Below, in pieces: positions 26,027 through 39,042 of a stretch of DNA of 64,000 bases. Position 1 is the stretch's first letter. Each line of letters opens with the position of its first letter. The translations under genes were made by a program, and so were the position numbers. The notes below the pieces were generated by a model. It saw only the letters and a list, made by a program, of their open reading frames with translations, searched no databases and was not told where the DNA came from. The stretch spans positions 822,144 through 886,143 of the forward strand of contig KZ627160.1 of assembly GCA_002917775.1 (NCBI GenBank). Direction: 5' to 3'. This DNA comes from Glaciozyma antarctica PI12 (lineage: Eukaryota > Basidiomycota > Microbotryomycetes > Kriegeriales > Camptobasidiaceae).

Positions 26027-27637
26027 CGCGGGGGAGTCAGGATGGGGAGAGGAGGAGGTGCCTGCGCAGCTGGACGACGTGTGAGCTCTCGATCAGACTC
26101 GCGGTGAGTGGCTGGGCACTCACAGGTATCGAAGAGTGCAGGCGCAGTCCAGCAAGCGAGCTTGGCCAGGTCGAGGTAAACGTCGGAGGAAGACGAGCGC
26201 GACGACGACGGCGACCTTTCTTCTCCTCTCCCAGTCACCTCAGTTCAGTCAGCAGCGCCTCGAGGCACCTCTTAGGCCAGCCCAGGACCTGCTCGACCTG
26301 CCCAGTCGAACAGAACCTCAGCCTCAGCCCTCCAACCCGGCTCGTACAAGTACTCCCCGCACCTTCCAACACCGCGCCTCTCCTCGTCCAGCGCATCCAC
26401 CACAGCAGCCTCTCTCCCTTCCGAGCATCCCAGCTTCTCCCCTGCATCCACACGCCATCCCTCCAGCACGGCGTCTCTCGGAAACCGCCAGCCGACCCTT
26501 TCTGCACCAGGTCGATCAGCTCACGGCGAGAGGGAGGGACGGAGCGGTGTTTGGGGATCGCTGGGGGTGGGACGTGTGGGCTAGCTTCAGCAGTTTCAAG
26601 CTCTGCTCGCGATTTCCTGCGCGGAGGACACGGGACGTAGCTTGTTCAGGCCTCCTCAGAAGCTCACCTTGTCTGCTTCCCGAGTTCGCAGCTGCTTTCA
26701 GCAGAGTTGAGGGCGTACTGGAGAATCAAGCTCCGGAATTTCTTTTGCGAGTGTGGGACGTGATGGTGACGGCGCTGGGACGATGGCGATAGAGCTTACG
26801 CAGGAACGCCGTCTTCGAAGCGACGTTACGTCGGCAGACGCGCTCGGGTCACTACTTGTTCCTCTCTGCGTTCTGCGCCCCAAGACGTCCTCGTTGCACT
26901 GCCCGTCCTCACGATGGTTTCCGAGTCACCGTGCGCCCTATGTAGGTAGGAAAAGGAGCGCACCCTCCTTCCGGTCCAGTCCGGCACGTTCGCAGGAGCC
27001 GCACTCCCCTCAGCCCGAAAGAAGAAGCGGCTGTGAACGGTGGGTGGTGCACTGCGAGAGAGTTTGTGACGTCTTCTCGTTGAGCTCTCGTCGCGCGCGT
27101 TCTTTCCTTCAGCAATATACAGGCGATCGCTCATCCCCTGCAAGGATCCGAGACCGCGAGTTCGGAGCTGCTCAATCTCCTCTCGAAGCTCCTCTCGAGA
27201 CGAGCCCGTCCTTGACGGAAGCGACGACACCGTGGAAAGCGCCACAATCGAGCTCCTTGCTGCGCCTCATAAGCTCGTCGATTCCTGAGCAAGAGATCTC
27301 GTACGCGCGGTTCCCCATCTCCACCCTCGGCGGCGCACGACGTCGTCCGCGAGCAGAGCTTCAAGAGCAGAGATTCACGAACCCGCGAACGAGCAGCGAG
27401 AGAGCAGTACGACGAGCAGTCACCCGCGAGAGCCTTCCGAGCCCCTCCCTCACAAACCCCCATCGAGCCAACGCAGTCCCCTCATCCCCCACCTCTTCGC
27501 CCAAGCAGTCCACCCCTTCGCGCACCCGAGCAGTCCGCCCGACCCAAGCAGTCCTCCCTTCCCCCAGCACATCCAGAATCGAATCGGCAACAAAAAATCG
27601 TTTTGCACCATCCCCCTCCTCCCAAAGAGAAACACAA
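26027..27637. other. Long region without a secure gene
   Basis: Between the F-box-like start and the L40 stop. Plus-strand frames 26136-26792 and 26754-27841 are long but Pro/Ser/Arg-rich, and the second runs antisense to the ubiquitin-L40 gene, so I treat them as shadows of GC-rich DNA. On the minus strand, MGNRAYEISCSGIDELMRR and, one register away, SSREELREEIEQLRTRG near 27180-27340 look protein-like and may belong to a small broken or unrecognised gene. No assignment is made. Confidence 0.4.
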
Positions 27638-28431
<794 letters not shown>

Positions 28432-29691
28432 CCTGGTCTGGGTTGGGCGAGTTTGTGGAGAGTCGTGTAGGCGGTAGGAGGGTGGTAGGAGAGAGGTCGT
28501 TGGTCGATGGGAAGGGAGGAGGACGCGGATCGGATGGCGAAATTCGAGCAGAGGTTGGAGAGGGTGGTGGGAGGTGATGGTAACGGAGTGGTTAGTACGG
28601 GTTCTATTGTTTAAGAGCAGAGTAGAGCAGAGTGAGAGATCGTACCTAGATGATGATGGTTCACGACGAAAGAAGAGACCTGTCAATGGAGAGAAAAGTC
28701 TTCCCAAGGCTCAAAGGTGAGAACAAGTGAAATTGTCGAGTTAAATTTCAGCTGTGAACTTGGCCCGATCCAGGCTGAGGCGGGGGCGCCTCTCCTCTCG
28801 ACAGAGTTCTCCCCGAGTTCGAAACTGCTTCAAGCTACCTTAGGCGATACGTGAACCTCTGCCGCGAAGACTCGCCGACCGAACCCTCGATTCTCCCTCT
28901 GCTTGCAAGACTCCTCGTCGCCTCAGCCGGCGACGTATACGCTCGAGGGTCTGGTACTGTGCGGAAGAGGGGGATCCAGTTGACGAGAGACCAGCTCAGT
29001 AAGACAACAAAAGGGTATGGCTTACGCCGAAGAAGGTCTGTAATGAGACGCGGATTCGACGAGGAGCGAGGCGTCGTTCCTCGTCAACAGGAACAGTGTG
29101 TCTCCTCTCCCTCCTTCAACAGCACGAGCGTGCTAACCAAACGCTTCAGATCCCTCTACAAGACTTCCCGCCACAATCCTGACAGAGCTTCAACCCGATC
29201 AGCTCGCCCTCCGTCCCATCAACTTGTTCCGTTTATTCCTCTCTCCATCCTTGCCCAAAAGGGACGTCCATACACGCCGCTTCCAATTACTGCGTTCTAG
29301 ACGCTCTATTAATACGTTAATACGTTGCAGAATCAGCAGTGCTTCGCCGACTACATGGGGAGAACTCGAAGCGGACTCCGGGAGCTAGCAAAAAAAGAAA
29401 AAAGGACCTGCCGACTTCAATCAACCTCTCCGGGCCACATACTCCTCCTCCAGAAGACCCTCTTGTCCGTACCACGACCTCGACGAGAGAAGAAAAGACG
29501 AATAAAATCGACTCCGGTCGAATCGAGGTCGTCGCGTTTCTCTCGATCCCCCAGCCACGCGTTCCTTCTCTCTCACCCCCACCACCATTCTCCCCCTCCT
29601 CCGCCACCCCCTACCGCGCACCATACGCCAATCCACCCTCTCCTCCTTCCTCCCCACCTCACCCCGTTCGATCACCACCCCTCCTCGTTCG
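28432..29691. other. Divergent promoter region between L40 and photolyase; no secure gene
   Basis: Over 1.2 kb. It must contain the L40 promoter and 5' UTR (near 28432-28750). A plus-strand frame 28851-29300 and an overlapping one with TILTELQPDQLALRPINLFR around 29170-29290 are protein-like in places but match nothing I know. AT-rich 'attaatacgttaatacg' at about 29308-29324 is a small direct repeat. The last 350 bases before the photolyase ATG are C-rich, typical of a 5' leader here. Confidence 0.4.
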
Positions 29692-32177
29692 ATGCCGCCC
29701 AAACGACCCGCCAGCTCCTCCGCTTCCGCCCCAGCTAAGAAGGCTAAAGCGGTCGTAGTGGACCCAGAAGTCGCGGCGGAGATGGCGAGTACCCCGCTCG
29801 CGAAACTGTATCGAGCGATGGACGAGGCGGGGAAGCTCAAGGCCGCTTCGGCGAAGAAGGAGGGCGTAGTGGTGTACTGGATGAGGTGCGTTTCCCTCCC
29901 GTCTCGCGCTGGGGTGGTAGCTGATACGGAGAGCAGGAACAAGGATCTTCGATTGGAGGATAACCGCGCGTTGGCACTGGCGTCTGGGACGGCGGAACGA
30001 CTCGCTCGTCCCCTCGTCGTGCTGCACATCTTCTCTACTGGAGATTATGAGGCGCATGATCGCTCGCCTCGTCGTATCGATTTTCAGCTTAGGGCACTCA
30101 GGCTGCTGCAAGTTGAGCTGGGGAAGAAGAACGTACCGCTGTTTAGCGTCATTTGGGAGGAGAGGGGGGAGGTGGAGAGGAAGCTTGCGAGCTTGCTTGG
30201 GGAGTGGGGAGCGACGCATTTGTTTGGGAACGTCGAGTATGAGGTCGATGAGCTGAGGAGGGATGAGAAGGTCGTTAGGGCGGCGATGGAGGCGAGGAAG
30301 ACAGGAGAGGGGTGGGGAGGCTCGGTGGCGTTCGTCAAGGATCTCTGCGTCGTCGGGCCAGGCGAGGTACTCACCCAGGTTCGTCCCTCCTTCCTACTAC
30401 GAACTACGCACGCTGATGTAGAGATGGACGCAGCAAGGGAAGCCTTACTCGGTCTACTCACCCTGGTACAAGAACTGGGCCAACACCATCGCTCAGAACC
30501 CTCTCGACTACCTCGAGGACGCCGGATCGCTCGTGCCTAACCCCCTCCCTCTCTCGCCGCTCCTTACCACGCTCATGGCGCACCAACTCCCGGCTTCGAT
30601 CCCTGGATACTCGCTCAGCCCCGAAGATCAGGCGACGATGAACGCGCTTTGGCCTGTAGGCGAGGACGTCTGCCAGCAGGTCCGCATTCTCCTGCTCCCC
30701 CATCGCCAGAATCTGACGACCCCGCAGATCCTGCAACGCTTCCTCAAAACCAAGATCCGCGAACAGCATTTCCACCTCCCTCCTCTCGCTCCAGGCGCTT
30801 CAGAAGTTGATCTCAAGCACTCCAAGATCGGAGAATACGGCACGGGTCGTAACCGCGTCGACCTCGACGGAACAAGCCACATCTCGTTCGTCCCCTCCCC
30901 TCTCTTCGTCGAGCGAAGCTGATGAGAGAAGGGCGTACCTCGCTGCGGGGATGGTCTCGCCGAGGCAGTGTTTGAGAGCTAGTATGGAGCTCACGGGCGG
31001 GAGGTTGGTGACGGAGAAAGATGGGAGTTCGGGAGTCGGTGTGTGGGTCTCCGAGATCGCTTGGAGGGATTTCTACCAGCATGTACGTCCTTCTCCCATC
31101 GTTTCTCGGGGCGAAGCTGATGGGTATACAGGTGCTGGCGGCGTGGCCACGCGTCTGTATGGGAAGGCCGTTCAACCTCAAGTTTGATAACATCGTTTGG
31201 GAGGAGAGCGAGGAGAAGTTGCAGGCGTGGAAGGACGGCAAGACGGGGTTCCCGATCGTTGATGCCGTGCGTTCTTTCGCCTTGTCGATGGGGTGCGGGG
31301 CTGATGGGCAGAGCAGGCTATGCGGTCGTTGAAAGTCCAAGGATACATGCACGTACGTCCCTCTCCCCACTCCCACTCGGTCGCGCGAGCTGACGCTTCG
31401 CAGAACCGCTGCCGCATGATCGTCGCCATGTTCCTCACCAAGGTACGTTCCTCCCGTAGCGACGAACGAGCGTGTGCTAAAGGACGTTGCAGGACCTCCT
31501 CCTCGATTGGCGTCTTGGAGAAAAGTGGTTCATGCAGAACCTCATCGACGGTGACCTCGCTTCCAAGTACGTCCTCTCTCCTCCCTCCCGCGCACTTACT
31601 AACGCCTTTCGCAGCAACGGTGGCTGGCAATGGAGCGTACGTCCCTCTCCCTAGCCACCTCATTCCTCGCTGACTGGACGAGCAGGCTTCGACGGGAACG
31701 GATCCTCAGCCTTATTTCCGCGTCTTCAATCCTACGGCCCAGTCGGAGAAGTCTGATATCTCGGGAGACTATATCAGGCATTGGGTGCCCGAGCTTGCGA
31801 AGCTCAAGGGGAAGGGTACGTCTTCTCGCCCCCCTCGCTCCCACCTCCTCCCCTCGCTCCCACGACGACCTTCGCACCTCGCTACCTCCTCCCTCCTCCC
31901 TCCTCCCTCACCCCCTCTCGCTCCTCCCACCCTCCCCTACTCTCACCTCACCTCGTTCCGAAAACCCCACTAACGACCCCCACGCAGTCCTTCATGACCC
32001 CTCCTCCAAATTCAGCAAGAAGGAGCTCGAGAAGATGGGGTACTGCGCGCCAATCGTCGACCATGCGAAGGCGAGGGTTCGCGCGATTGCGAGGTATAAG
32101 AAGTGAGTTCTTTTCGCTGTGATTGGGAGGGGAGGCTGATGAGTGTTACTAGCCCGGGGTGTGCGGATGATGAGTAG
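29692..32177 (+). CDS. PHR1: Deoxyribodipyrimidine photolyase, class I CPD type
   Basis: Light-driven repair enzyme that reverts cyclobutane pyrimidine dimers using FADH- and an antenna cofactor. The start [20 protein letters not shown] is a basic N-terminus that could act in nuclear or mitochondrial targeting. The N-terminal antenna domain follows: [39 protein letters not shown]. At least nine short introns interrupt the gene. The FAD domain has [72 protein letters not shown] and [20 protein letters not shown]. Then come [40 protein letters not shown] and [20 protein letters not shown]. The NGGWQW and [14 protein letters not shown] segments are diagnostic of class I CPD photolyases such as yeast Phr1. 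The last exon ends NPGCADDE with TAG at 32175-32177. Confidence 0.93.
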
Positions 32178-32478
32178 GAGGGAGAATTTGTAGTGGTTTT
32201 GATACACGAATGCTTGTTCTGTTTCCGCGAGTGCTGGCTGGCTTTCGCGCTCGCCTTCTTCGGTCGAGTCTTGAAGCGCATCTCTCATTCCCGCGTCGAA
32301 AGCGTGAAAGGAAAGGCTGAAAAGCAGCTGCGACCTTCTCGGGACTGGAAATCTCCTTCTTTTCCCATAACTCTCACCAGCACCTTTGAGAGCTGCGCCT
32401 CTTCTCGTGGTGGCAGAAGCGGACGTCCCAACGAAGCCGCTCGACGAAGCAGAGACCAACGCAGCACGAGAAACCAAA
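32178..32478. other. Convergent 3' region
   Basis: 3' flanks of the photolyase and NIF3 genes. No motif or gene seen. Confidence 0.5.
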
Positions 32479-33637
32479 TCAAACAATTTGCAGCGGCTCC
32501 CGATCCTCCGTGCTCACAGCCACCTCGTAGCTCTCCGCTCCAGCAGCAGCGTTCATCGCCTTCTCGAGCCGGGGTGCGAACTCGCTCAGCCAAGGTCGCT
32601 CGGTCGCAGAGTGGTTGCCTGTGGTCCTTTGTCAGCTTCGCAAGTTCGCAAGGAAGGAAGAAAGGGCAGGAACGAACAGAGGAGAACATGGATGCCCTTG
32701 GCGTTCGCGGCGAGGATCTCATGCTGTGTGCGGAGGGGTCAGCTGGGAGCGAGGCTTGAGGAGAGGGGACGAACGTGGCCGAGCTCGCCGGTGAGGTACA
32801 GATCCGCTTGAACGTCTTTAAGGACTCCAGAGCCTGGGAGAAGCGAGTGAGCTGGGGTTGCGGAACGGGGAGGGAGAAACGTACCGCTGCCGGCGCAGAT
32901 GGCGACTGTGCGAATCTGCTCAGCTCCTCCAATCGCCCACGCGACCTGAACTGTTCCAAGGCAAGATCAGCTACCGCATCTACCCCCACCGCGGGGAAAC
33001 TCACGATGCTCCAGCCCCAGCTTCGCCTTGACCGACGCGACGACCTCACTCCTCTCCCTCGCCACTCCCAAATCCACGATCCTCCCACTCCCCGCTCCCT
33101 CCTGTCCCTCTGGCACATCGGCCTTCTCCACAATAGCCTTTGCACTTCCTCCCTTCAGCCCCTTGAGCAATCCATCGGCCATGAAATCATTGACACCTTT
33201 CAACGCGTTGTCCGCCGCGGTGTGGATGCAGAAGACCGAGACCCCTTGGGCGATACAGCGGAGGAGAGAGGTCTGGAGGGGCGAGGAGAGGGTGAGGGAT
33301 TTGAGGCCGGAGAAGATGGGAGGGTGGTAGGTGAGGATACAGGAGGTCGAGGGGGAGGAGAGAGCTTCGTTGGCCACGGCGGTGGTCACTGCAGCGTCGG
33401 TGGGTCAGTAAGAGCCTCTTAGCTCGTGGAGGAACACGCACGGTCGATACAGCAGAGCACACGAGCTCGACCGCTCACTGCGCGCGGCAGGGGAGCTTCG
33501 ACCATCAGTCCGACGTTGTCCCAGGAGCGTTCGGCGAGGGAGAGCGGCGTGAGCTGGTTTACGGCTGTAGCGAGGTGGGCAAGGATCGGGGCTTGAGTCA
33601 TCGTGCGTGCTGTACTGCTGAACGGCCGTCTGAGCAT
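32479..33637 (-). CDS. NIF3: NIF3-like protein (NIF3/GTP cyclohydrolase I type 2 family)
   Basis: Conserved dinuclear-metal protein of the NIF3/DUF34 family, whose exact enzymatic role is unsettled. Exons give AVNQLTPLSLAERSWDNVGL (the SWDNVGL motif), VTTAVANEALSSPSTSCILT, YHPPIFSGLKSLTLSSPLQT (metal-binding YHPPIF) and SVFCIHTAADNALKGVNDFM. They continue with QVAWAIGGAEQIRTVAICAG, ADLYLTGELGHHEILAANAK (metal-binding GELGHHE) and NHSATERPWLSEFAPRL with the last metal His and Glu, and end LQIV at 32479. Two starts are possible: 33637 gives MLRRPFSSTARTM, a short basic, Ser-rich presequence, and 33601 gives MTQAPILAH without it. Use of both could send the protein to mitochondria and cytosol. 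A longer frame from 33703 lacks support. Confidence 0.9.
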
Positions 33638-34202
33638 GAGTTGCGGGGGAAAGAAGAGCGCGCCGAGAGATCTTTCGAGAGCACCTCGCTCTCCTTCTAC
33701 CACAACACGTCGCCTCGCCCACCAGCTCCAGCCGACTTTAAAAGGACTCTCAGACGGATCCGCCGGCGTAGGAACTTCAGCGCGAGGAACACGACCAGCA
33801 GCTCGATCGGACCGACTCGGCTTGTGGCGCGAGAGTTGTGTGCGGGGATAGACACGAGAGCTAGCTTCTGCAGCTTCTTGGACCAGGCAGTGACTAGAGG
33901 GATACCATAAAGTGAGTTGAGCGTTGCTGGTTTGCGCTGGGAGGTGGACGGGACGAGCTACATCTCATGCCGTCGATGCCGGCGGAGGAGGTGGGTGATG
34001 GGTAGAGACGCCGTCGAGGAGGAGCTGGGGTCTCTCTGAGGAAAGGGGTTATAGGAGGAGACACTGGTGGTTAGCTCGTGTGGAGAAGCCGTCTCGAGGA
34101 GTGCTTGCTGTCGCCCCGCAGGTCGCGCGACAAGGAGGAGCAGTCAGCTCGGCTCTGGAAGAACAAGATCTGACAGTCACTTGCACACAGATTCAGCAGA
34201 CC
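33638..34202. other. Divergent promoter region NIF3/OCT1
   Basis: Lies between the NIF3 start and the OCT1 start. A plus-strand frame at 34080 runs into OCT1 but precedes its presequence and has no motifs. Probably regulatory and UTR sequence. Confidence 0.45.
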
Positions 34203-36665
34203 ATGCTACTCCACGCCGTCCGACGGCCTTTGCGCCGACCCTCCGTCCCCCTCCTGGCGCCCTTCCACTCTCTCCCCTCTCGGCCCGCTCAAGCTCTCGC
34301 CCACCCCATCCGCACCTCCCCCTCCGATGCCGCCCTCCGACAGATCTTCGATACTCCCCTCTCCACCTCACCCACTTCCACTTCACCAACCGGCCTCTTC
34401 CTCCAACCCTCCCTCACGACCCCCGCCGCCTTCCCCGCCATCGCAGACCGGACGATTCTGCGCGCGCAAGTCCTTGTAGAGCGAATCTGTACGCCAGTAC
34501 CTACGCCCGAGTCGCTTGAAGGAGCGGAGCGCGCGTTCCTTGTCATGGTCAAGAGCCTGGATCGGCTGAGCGACCTCCTCTGCGGAGTGATTGACTTGGC
34601 CGAGCTCGTGCGGAATGTGCATCCTGAGGAGGACTGGAGTGAGGGAGCGAACGAGGCGTATGAGGAGCTATGCGGGTACATGAACGTCCTCAACACACAC
34701 GTCGGGCTATACGAGGTGCGTCTTTCTCGCTTTCTTAAGGTGCAGTTGCTAAAAGTCCTTTGCGAGCAGGCCCTCAAGTCCCTTCACGCCCTCCTTCCCC
34801 CTTCGACCCCGAACAAATCCCCCGAACTCTTCGCCGCCTACGCCGTCGCTATCCCCTTCCTCCGCGACTTTGAGAAATCCGGCATCCACCTCCCCTCGGC
34901 CCAACGCGCCAAGTTTGTCGACCTCTCCACTTCGATTCTGCAACTCGGACGAAAGTTCCTTCAGAACGTCGGCGAACCGCGCGCGGGCGTGAGAGTCGAG
35001 GCGGGAGAGGTGGAAGACGCGATGGGACCGCAGTTCGCGCGACGGCTGTTTGGGAAGAGTCAGGACAAGATGATCGATCCAGCAAGTTGGGAGGGGCGAG
35101 TACTGGCGCGGCAGCATCCGGACGAGGACCTTCGACGACGCCTCTATGTCGGTGCCAACACCTCGCCTCAATCGCACATCGATACGCTCGAGGAGCTTCT
35201 TCGCACGCGCGCAGAGCTCGCTCGTCTCGTTGGACGCGAATCGTGGGGCGACGTAGCGCTGGACGACAAGATGGCCAAGACGCCTCGGAACGTCATGTCG
35301 TTCCTCACCTCGCTCAACGAGCACAACCGCCCGCTCGCAGCCAAGGACCTCGCTCTCCTCCAACGCACGAAGCGGGACCACCTCGAATCATACGGCTCGC
35401 CCAAGATCAACGCCTGGGACCGCGACTTCTACTCGGACGCCTCGTCAACCTCGGCTTCCTCCCTCCCCGACATCTCCCCCTTCTTCTCTGTCGGAACGTG
35501 CTTCCAAGGTCTCTCCCGACTCTTCTCCTCCCTCTACGGCATCCGATTCGAGGTCGAGGACGTCGTTCCCGGTGAGACGTGGCAGCCTCAAGTTCGCAAG
35601 CTGCGCGTCGTCGACGAGGACGAAGGACGGATCGGGACGATTTACTGCGACCTCTTCGCGCGCGAAGGGAAGCAGGCGGGTGCGGCGCACTACACCGTTC
35701 GTTGTTCGCGGAGGGTCGACGACGACAATGCTGAGGCGGACTTTGGCGCCGAGGGGTGGGCGGAGATTGATGGAGTGCGAGTGCCGAGGGAGGCGATGGA
35801 GGGGCTCGAGGTTAAGCCTGTGAGGTGGAGAGGACGGGAGGGGGAGTACCAGGAACCGATTGTGGTGCTGGTGTGTGGGTTTGGGACGACGGAGGGAGCG
35901 ACGAGTGGGCCAGCGTTCTTGCAGTGGCACGAGGTCGAGACGCTCTTCCACGAGATGGGGCACGCGATTCACTGTGCGTAACCCTTCTCCTTCTCCGTAG
36001 GACGCCACTGACGATGCACTTTTGCAGCAATGATCGGTCGAACAGAGTATCACAACGTCTCGGGCACTCGCTGCGCCACCGATTTCGTCGAACTCCCCTC
36101 GATCCTTATGGAGCACTTCATCACCTCCCCCTCCGTCCTTTCGACCTTCGCCATCCACCCGAAAACCGGCCGCGCTGTCCCCTCCTCCATCATCGACTCC
36201 CTCCTTGCCGACCGCCAACGCTTCTCCGCGCTCGAAACCAGCACGCAGATCACCATGGCCGCCCTCGATCAGCAGTACCACTCTTCCCTCGCCCTCTCCC
36301 CCGCTTTCGATTCGACCGACGTCCTTCGAAAGACGCAGGACGAGTTTAACGTCGTTCCTCAGGCGCCAGGGACGTCGTGGCAGACGCAGTTCGGGCACTT
36401 GTTCGGGTACGGCGCGACGTACTACTCGTACCTTTTCGACCGCGCGATCGCTGCGCGCATCTTTGGGAAGAAGTTTGCGAAGGACCCGCTCAGTCGGGAG
36501 GCCGGGGAGGAGTTTAAGAACCGCGTGCTGAAGTGGGGTGGAGGGAGGGAACCGTGGGAGATGGTCGGGGCGGTGGTGGGGAGCGATGAGGTTGCGAGAG
36601 GTGGGGAGAGGGCGATGGCGGAGGTTGGAAAGTGGGGGATTGAGGAGTGTGCGAGGGGGAGGTAG
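34203..36665 (+). CDS. OCT1: Mitochondrial intermediate peptidase (M3A metallopeptidase)
   Basis: Matrix zinc peptidase that trims an octapeptide from a subset of imported proteins after the main processing peptidase. Three exons (34203-34715, 34770-35973, 36028-36665) encode 784 residues, close to the yeast enzyme. The start [20 protein letters not shown] is an Arg-rich, acid-free presequence, so it was preferred over the upstream in-frame ATG at 34080. Family features include [39 protein letters not shown] and [20 protein letters not shown]. The active site HEMGHAIHS has its last codons split by intron 2. The third zinc ligand region is [16 protein letters not shown], followed by [20 protein letters not shown]. 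All catalytic residues are present. Confidence 0.94.
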
Positions 36666-37050
36666 AAGCTCGTGCAAGGAGGTGTTCAAAGGAGACTCGC
36701 GACTGTGTCTGAGGCGACTTGATTCTCTCTTAAGGCGCGTTGCCGTCCTTCGATTACAACGTGCACACCCGCTGCTCCCCGCGTGCTCGAGACGAGGTCA
36801 TCACGAAAACCTTGCAAACACCTCGACCGTTCTCTCCTCCTTCGCCGTTGATCCCGCGGTGGGGGGGGAGATTTGAAAGAAGGAATTTACATGGTATCGA
36901 TGCGAATGTGACGAGGAAAGGGCGGAAGGAAGGAGCTGAGTGCGAGAGCTTCGCACGAGACCGGACTTCGGAGTCTCTCGAGCTCGAAGGTCGAATGTGT
37001 AACGCGAATATGCCATGCGATTAAAGAGTACGTGAAGCCACTAGTCCCGC
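36666..37050. other. Convergent 3' region OCT1/MYND copy 6
   Basis: No gene supported; short frames on both strands lack motifs. Confidence 0.5.
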
Positions 37051-38054
37051 TTATCGTCGCCTCTCCCTTCTCGCCCTCAAAACCGTCGCAGCTGCAAGTT
37101 CTTTCTCCCCCTCCCTCTCGTCCACCTTGCGCATCCTCGTCTCCTCCTCCGAATCGAAGGCCACCCCATTCGAAAACCTAACCATCGTCTTGTGGTCCGA
37201 CCTCATCAGCACGAAAAAGACGTAGATGTTCAAGCCGCCGAACCCCGGCAAGACCCTCAGGCCCTCGACCAGTCGCTCGGTTCGGATCCACGCGCGCTCG
37301 AGGTACTTGGTCTTGAAGGTGTCGGGCTTCGAATTCGACTGAGGGAAGTAGAAGAGGGAGAAGTAGTCGAAGAGGGAACGGAGGAAGGTGTCGAACTTGT
37401 CGGCGTTGATGGGAGGAGTTCCAGGCATGTTGGCGTTGATGGAGAGGAACTTCGCCGTGAGGTAGAAAGGGTTGTAGGATAGGCCAGCTCGAAGTGGGAG
37501 GTAAAAGTCGACGTTGAACATCGCGGCGCGAAGGTCGGCGAGAGCGGCGTTTAGGGTGGCGGGGTCGAACGATTTGGTGTGGCGGCTAAACACGTCCTGA
37601 AGCACCTGCACGGGGTAATCAGGGAAGTTCCGTACCGTTTACTGGGGGAAGAGAGGCGAACATCACGGATAACGGAGCCCTCAGGGCAGCTCATGAAGGC
37701 CTCGGTGAGCAAGGCACCGATTTCGGGAGTGGTGTGGGATGCCAGCGCCTCCGGCATCTGTATCTCCGTCAGCGAGTCGATTCTCATAGTTTGAAGAGGT
37801 TACGAGCGTACCGGGTCTTCCGAACGCGCAGATCTCCAGTTCCTTGCCGGTCAAGGGCGGTTGACGAAAGGAATCCTTCCCACACAGCATCTTGTGAGCA
37901 GGCCAGAGCTGTTCAAAAGCGATTCAGTTGGGCTTCTGGATCTAAGCCGACTTACGAGAGCTTGATGAGCTCGAGAGCAGTAGACCGCTTTGCACCTCGC
38001 GCATCGCAGGGACGCCGGAACGCCGCAGACGGCGCATTCGGTGGGTGAATCCAT
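37051..38054 (-). CDS. MYND zinc-finger family protein, copy 6
   Basis: Start at 38054: MDSPTECAVCGVPASLRCAR, then CKAVYCSRAHQAL, and after an intron LWPAHKMLCGKDS completes the zinc site. The RAESD position reads LTGKELEICAFGRPG and the DPLE exon is replaced by a divergent one (SHTTPEIGALLTEAFMSCPE). The last exon (QVLQDVFSRHTKSFDPATLN, FYLPLRAGLSYNPFYLTAKF, FLRSLFDYFSLFYFPQSNSK, AWIRTERLVEGLRVLP) keeps the same helical pattern as copies 1-5. It ends in a very basic RARRERRR tail, a possible nuclear signal. It is intact but the most diverged member, separated from the others by 13 kb of housekeeping genes. Function unknown. Confidence 0.72.
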
Positions 38055-38736
38055 CGCAGAGAGTTTCTGGTCGCGAACGACAGGGTAACAGGGTCAGCTT
38101 GTTGAGCTCAAAGGGAGGGAGATGCTGCTGGAGAAGCTGAGGTGGGCTCGAGCACTGCGTCGAGGCGCTGCGCCAACCCTGCTCGCCTCAGCTGTGTCAA
38201 GCCCTAAACAGAGCAGAGCAACGCTGTAGACTTCGCTATCACAACCACCGTGCTCCACCGTGCTCATCCGAGCGCGAGGCAACTCGCCGACTCACCTTGA
38301 AGACGAGGAGTGGAGTCAGAGTCGTGGGGTCGATCGGGTGGCTCCGCCGTTGTTCGTGCAGCTTGTACGCGCGCAGGAAGTGGTGCTGGAGCTCTCGTAG
38401 ACTTCTGGAGTTCTCACGGAGCAACGAGTTGACTGGAAGCGAAGTGGACGAAGACAAGGTGCGTGCTCGCTTCGCTTTCTCGTCGACCGACCTCCTCCGG
38501 CTCCCTTTCTTCTCGAATCTCTCCCAACTTCCTTCCGCTCTCGAAGGCACTGGTAAATCGCAGGGTATTTTTGCATATCAAGAACAACAACTCCGACCCC
38601 ATCCCCTCGACGCCTGTTCGTTCTCTGCTCCTTGACCGCCAACGCACCGACCAAAATCCCCCACGCCCCCCTTATTACTTCCCCAAAGCCCCTCTTCTAC
38701 AAATTTTCAAACCAACCGTATCCTGCCACAACCCAT
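38055..38736. other. Region with one orphan coding-like exon
   Basis: On the minus strand 38432-38296 has a CCAG acceptor, an open frame (VNSLLRENSRSLRELQHHFL, RAYKLHEQRRSHPIDPTTLT, PLLVFK) and a good GTGAGT donor, so it resembles a genuine internal exon. I cannot find its partners: upstream lies near the N gap and downstream toward MYND copy 6 nothing fits. It may belong to a gene whose start is in the gap. Confidence 0.35.
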
Positions 38737-39038
38737 NNNNNNNNNNNNNNNNNNNNNNNNNNNNNNNNNNNNNNNNNNNNNNNNNNNNNNNNNNNNNNNN
38801 NNNNNNNNNNNNNNNNNNNNNNNNNNNNNNNNNNNNNNNNNNNNNNNNNNNNNNNNNNNNNNNNNNNNNNNNNNNNNNNNNNNNNNNNNNNNNNNNNNNN
38901 NNNNNNNNNNNNNNNNNNNNNNNNNNNNNNNNNNNNNNNNNNNNNNNNNNNNNNNNNNNNNNNNNNNNNNNNNNNNNNNNNNNNNNNNNNNNNNNNNNNN
39001 NNNNNNNNNNNNNNNNNNNNNNNNNNNNNNNNNNNNNN
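38737..39038. other. Assembly gap (N run)
   Basis: 302 undetermined bases, with one more N at 39042. Frames across it are not interpretable. Confidence 0.99.
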
Positions 39039-39042
39039 TTTN

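Noticed and set aside
35445-36689. 414-codon minus-strand ORF over OCT1
   Set aside because: Antisense to the catalytic exons of OCT1; composition mirrors codon bias of the sense strand.
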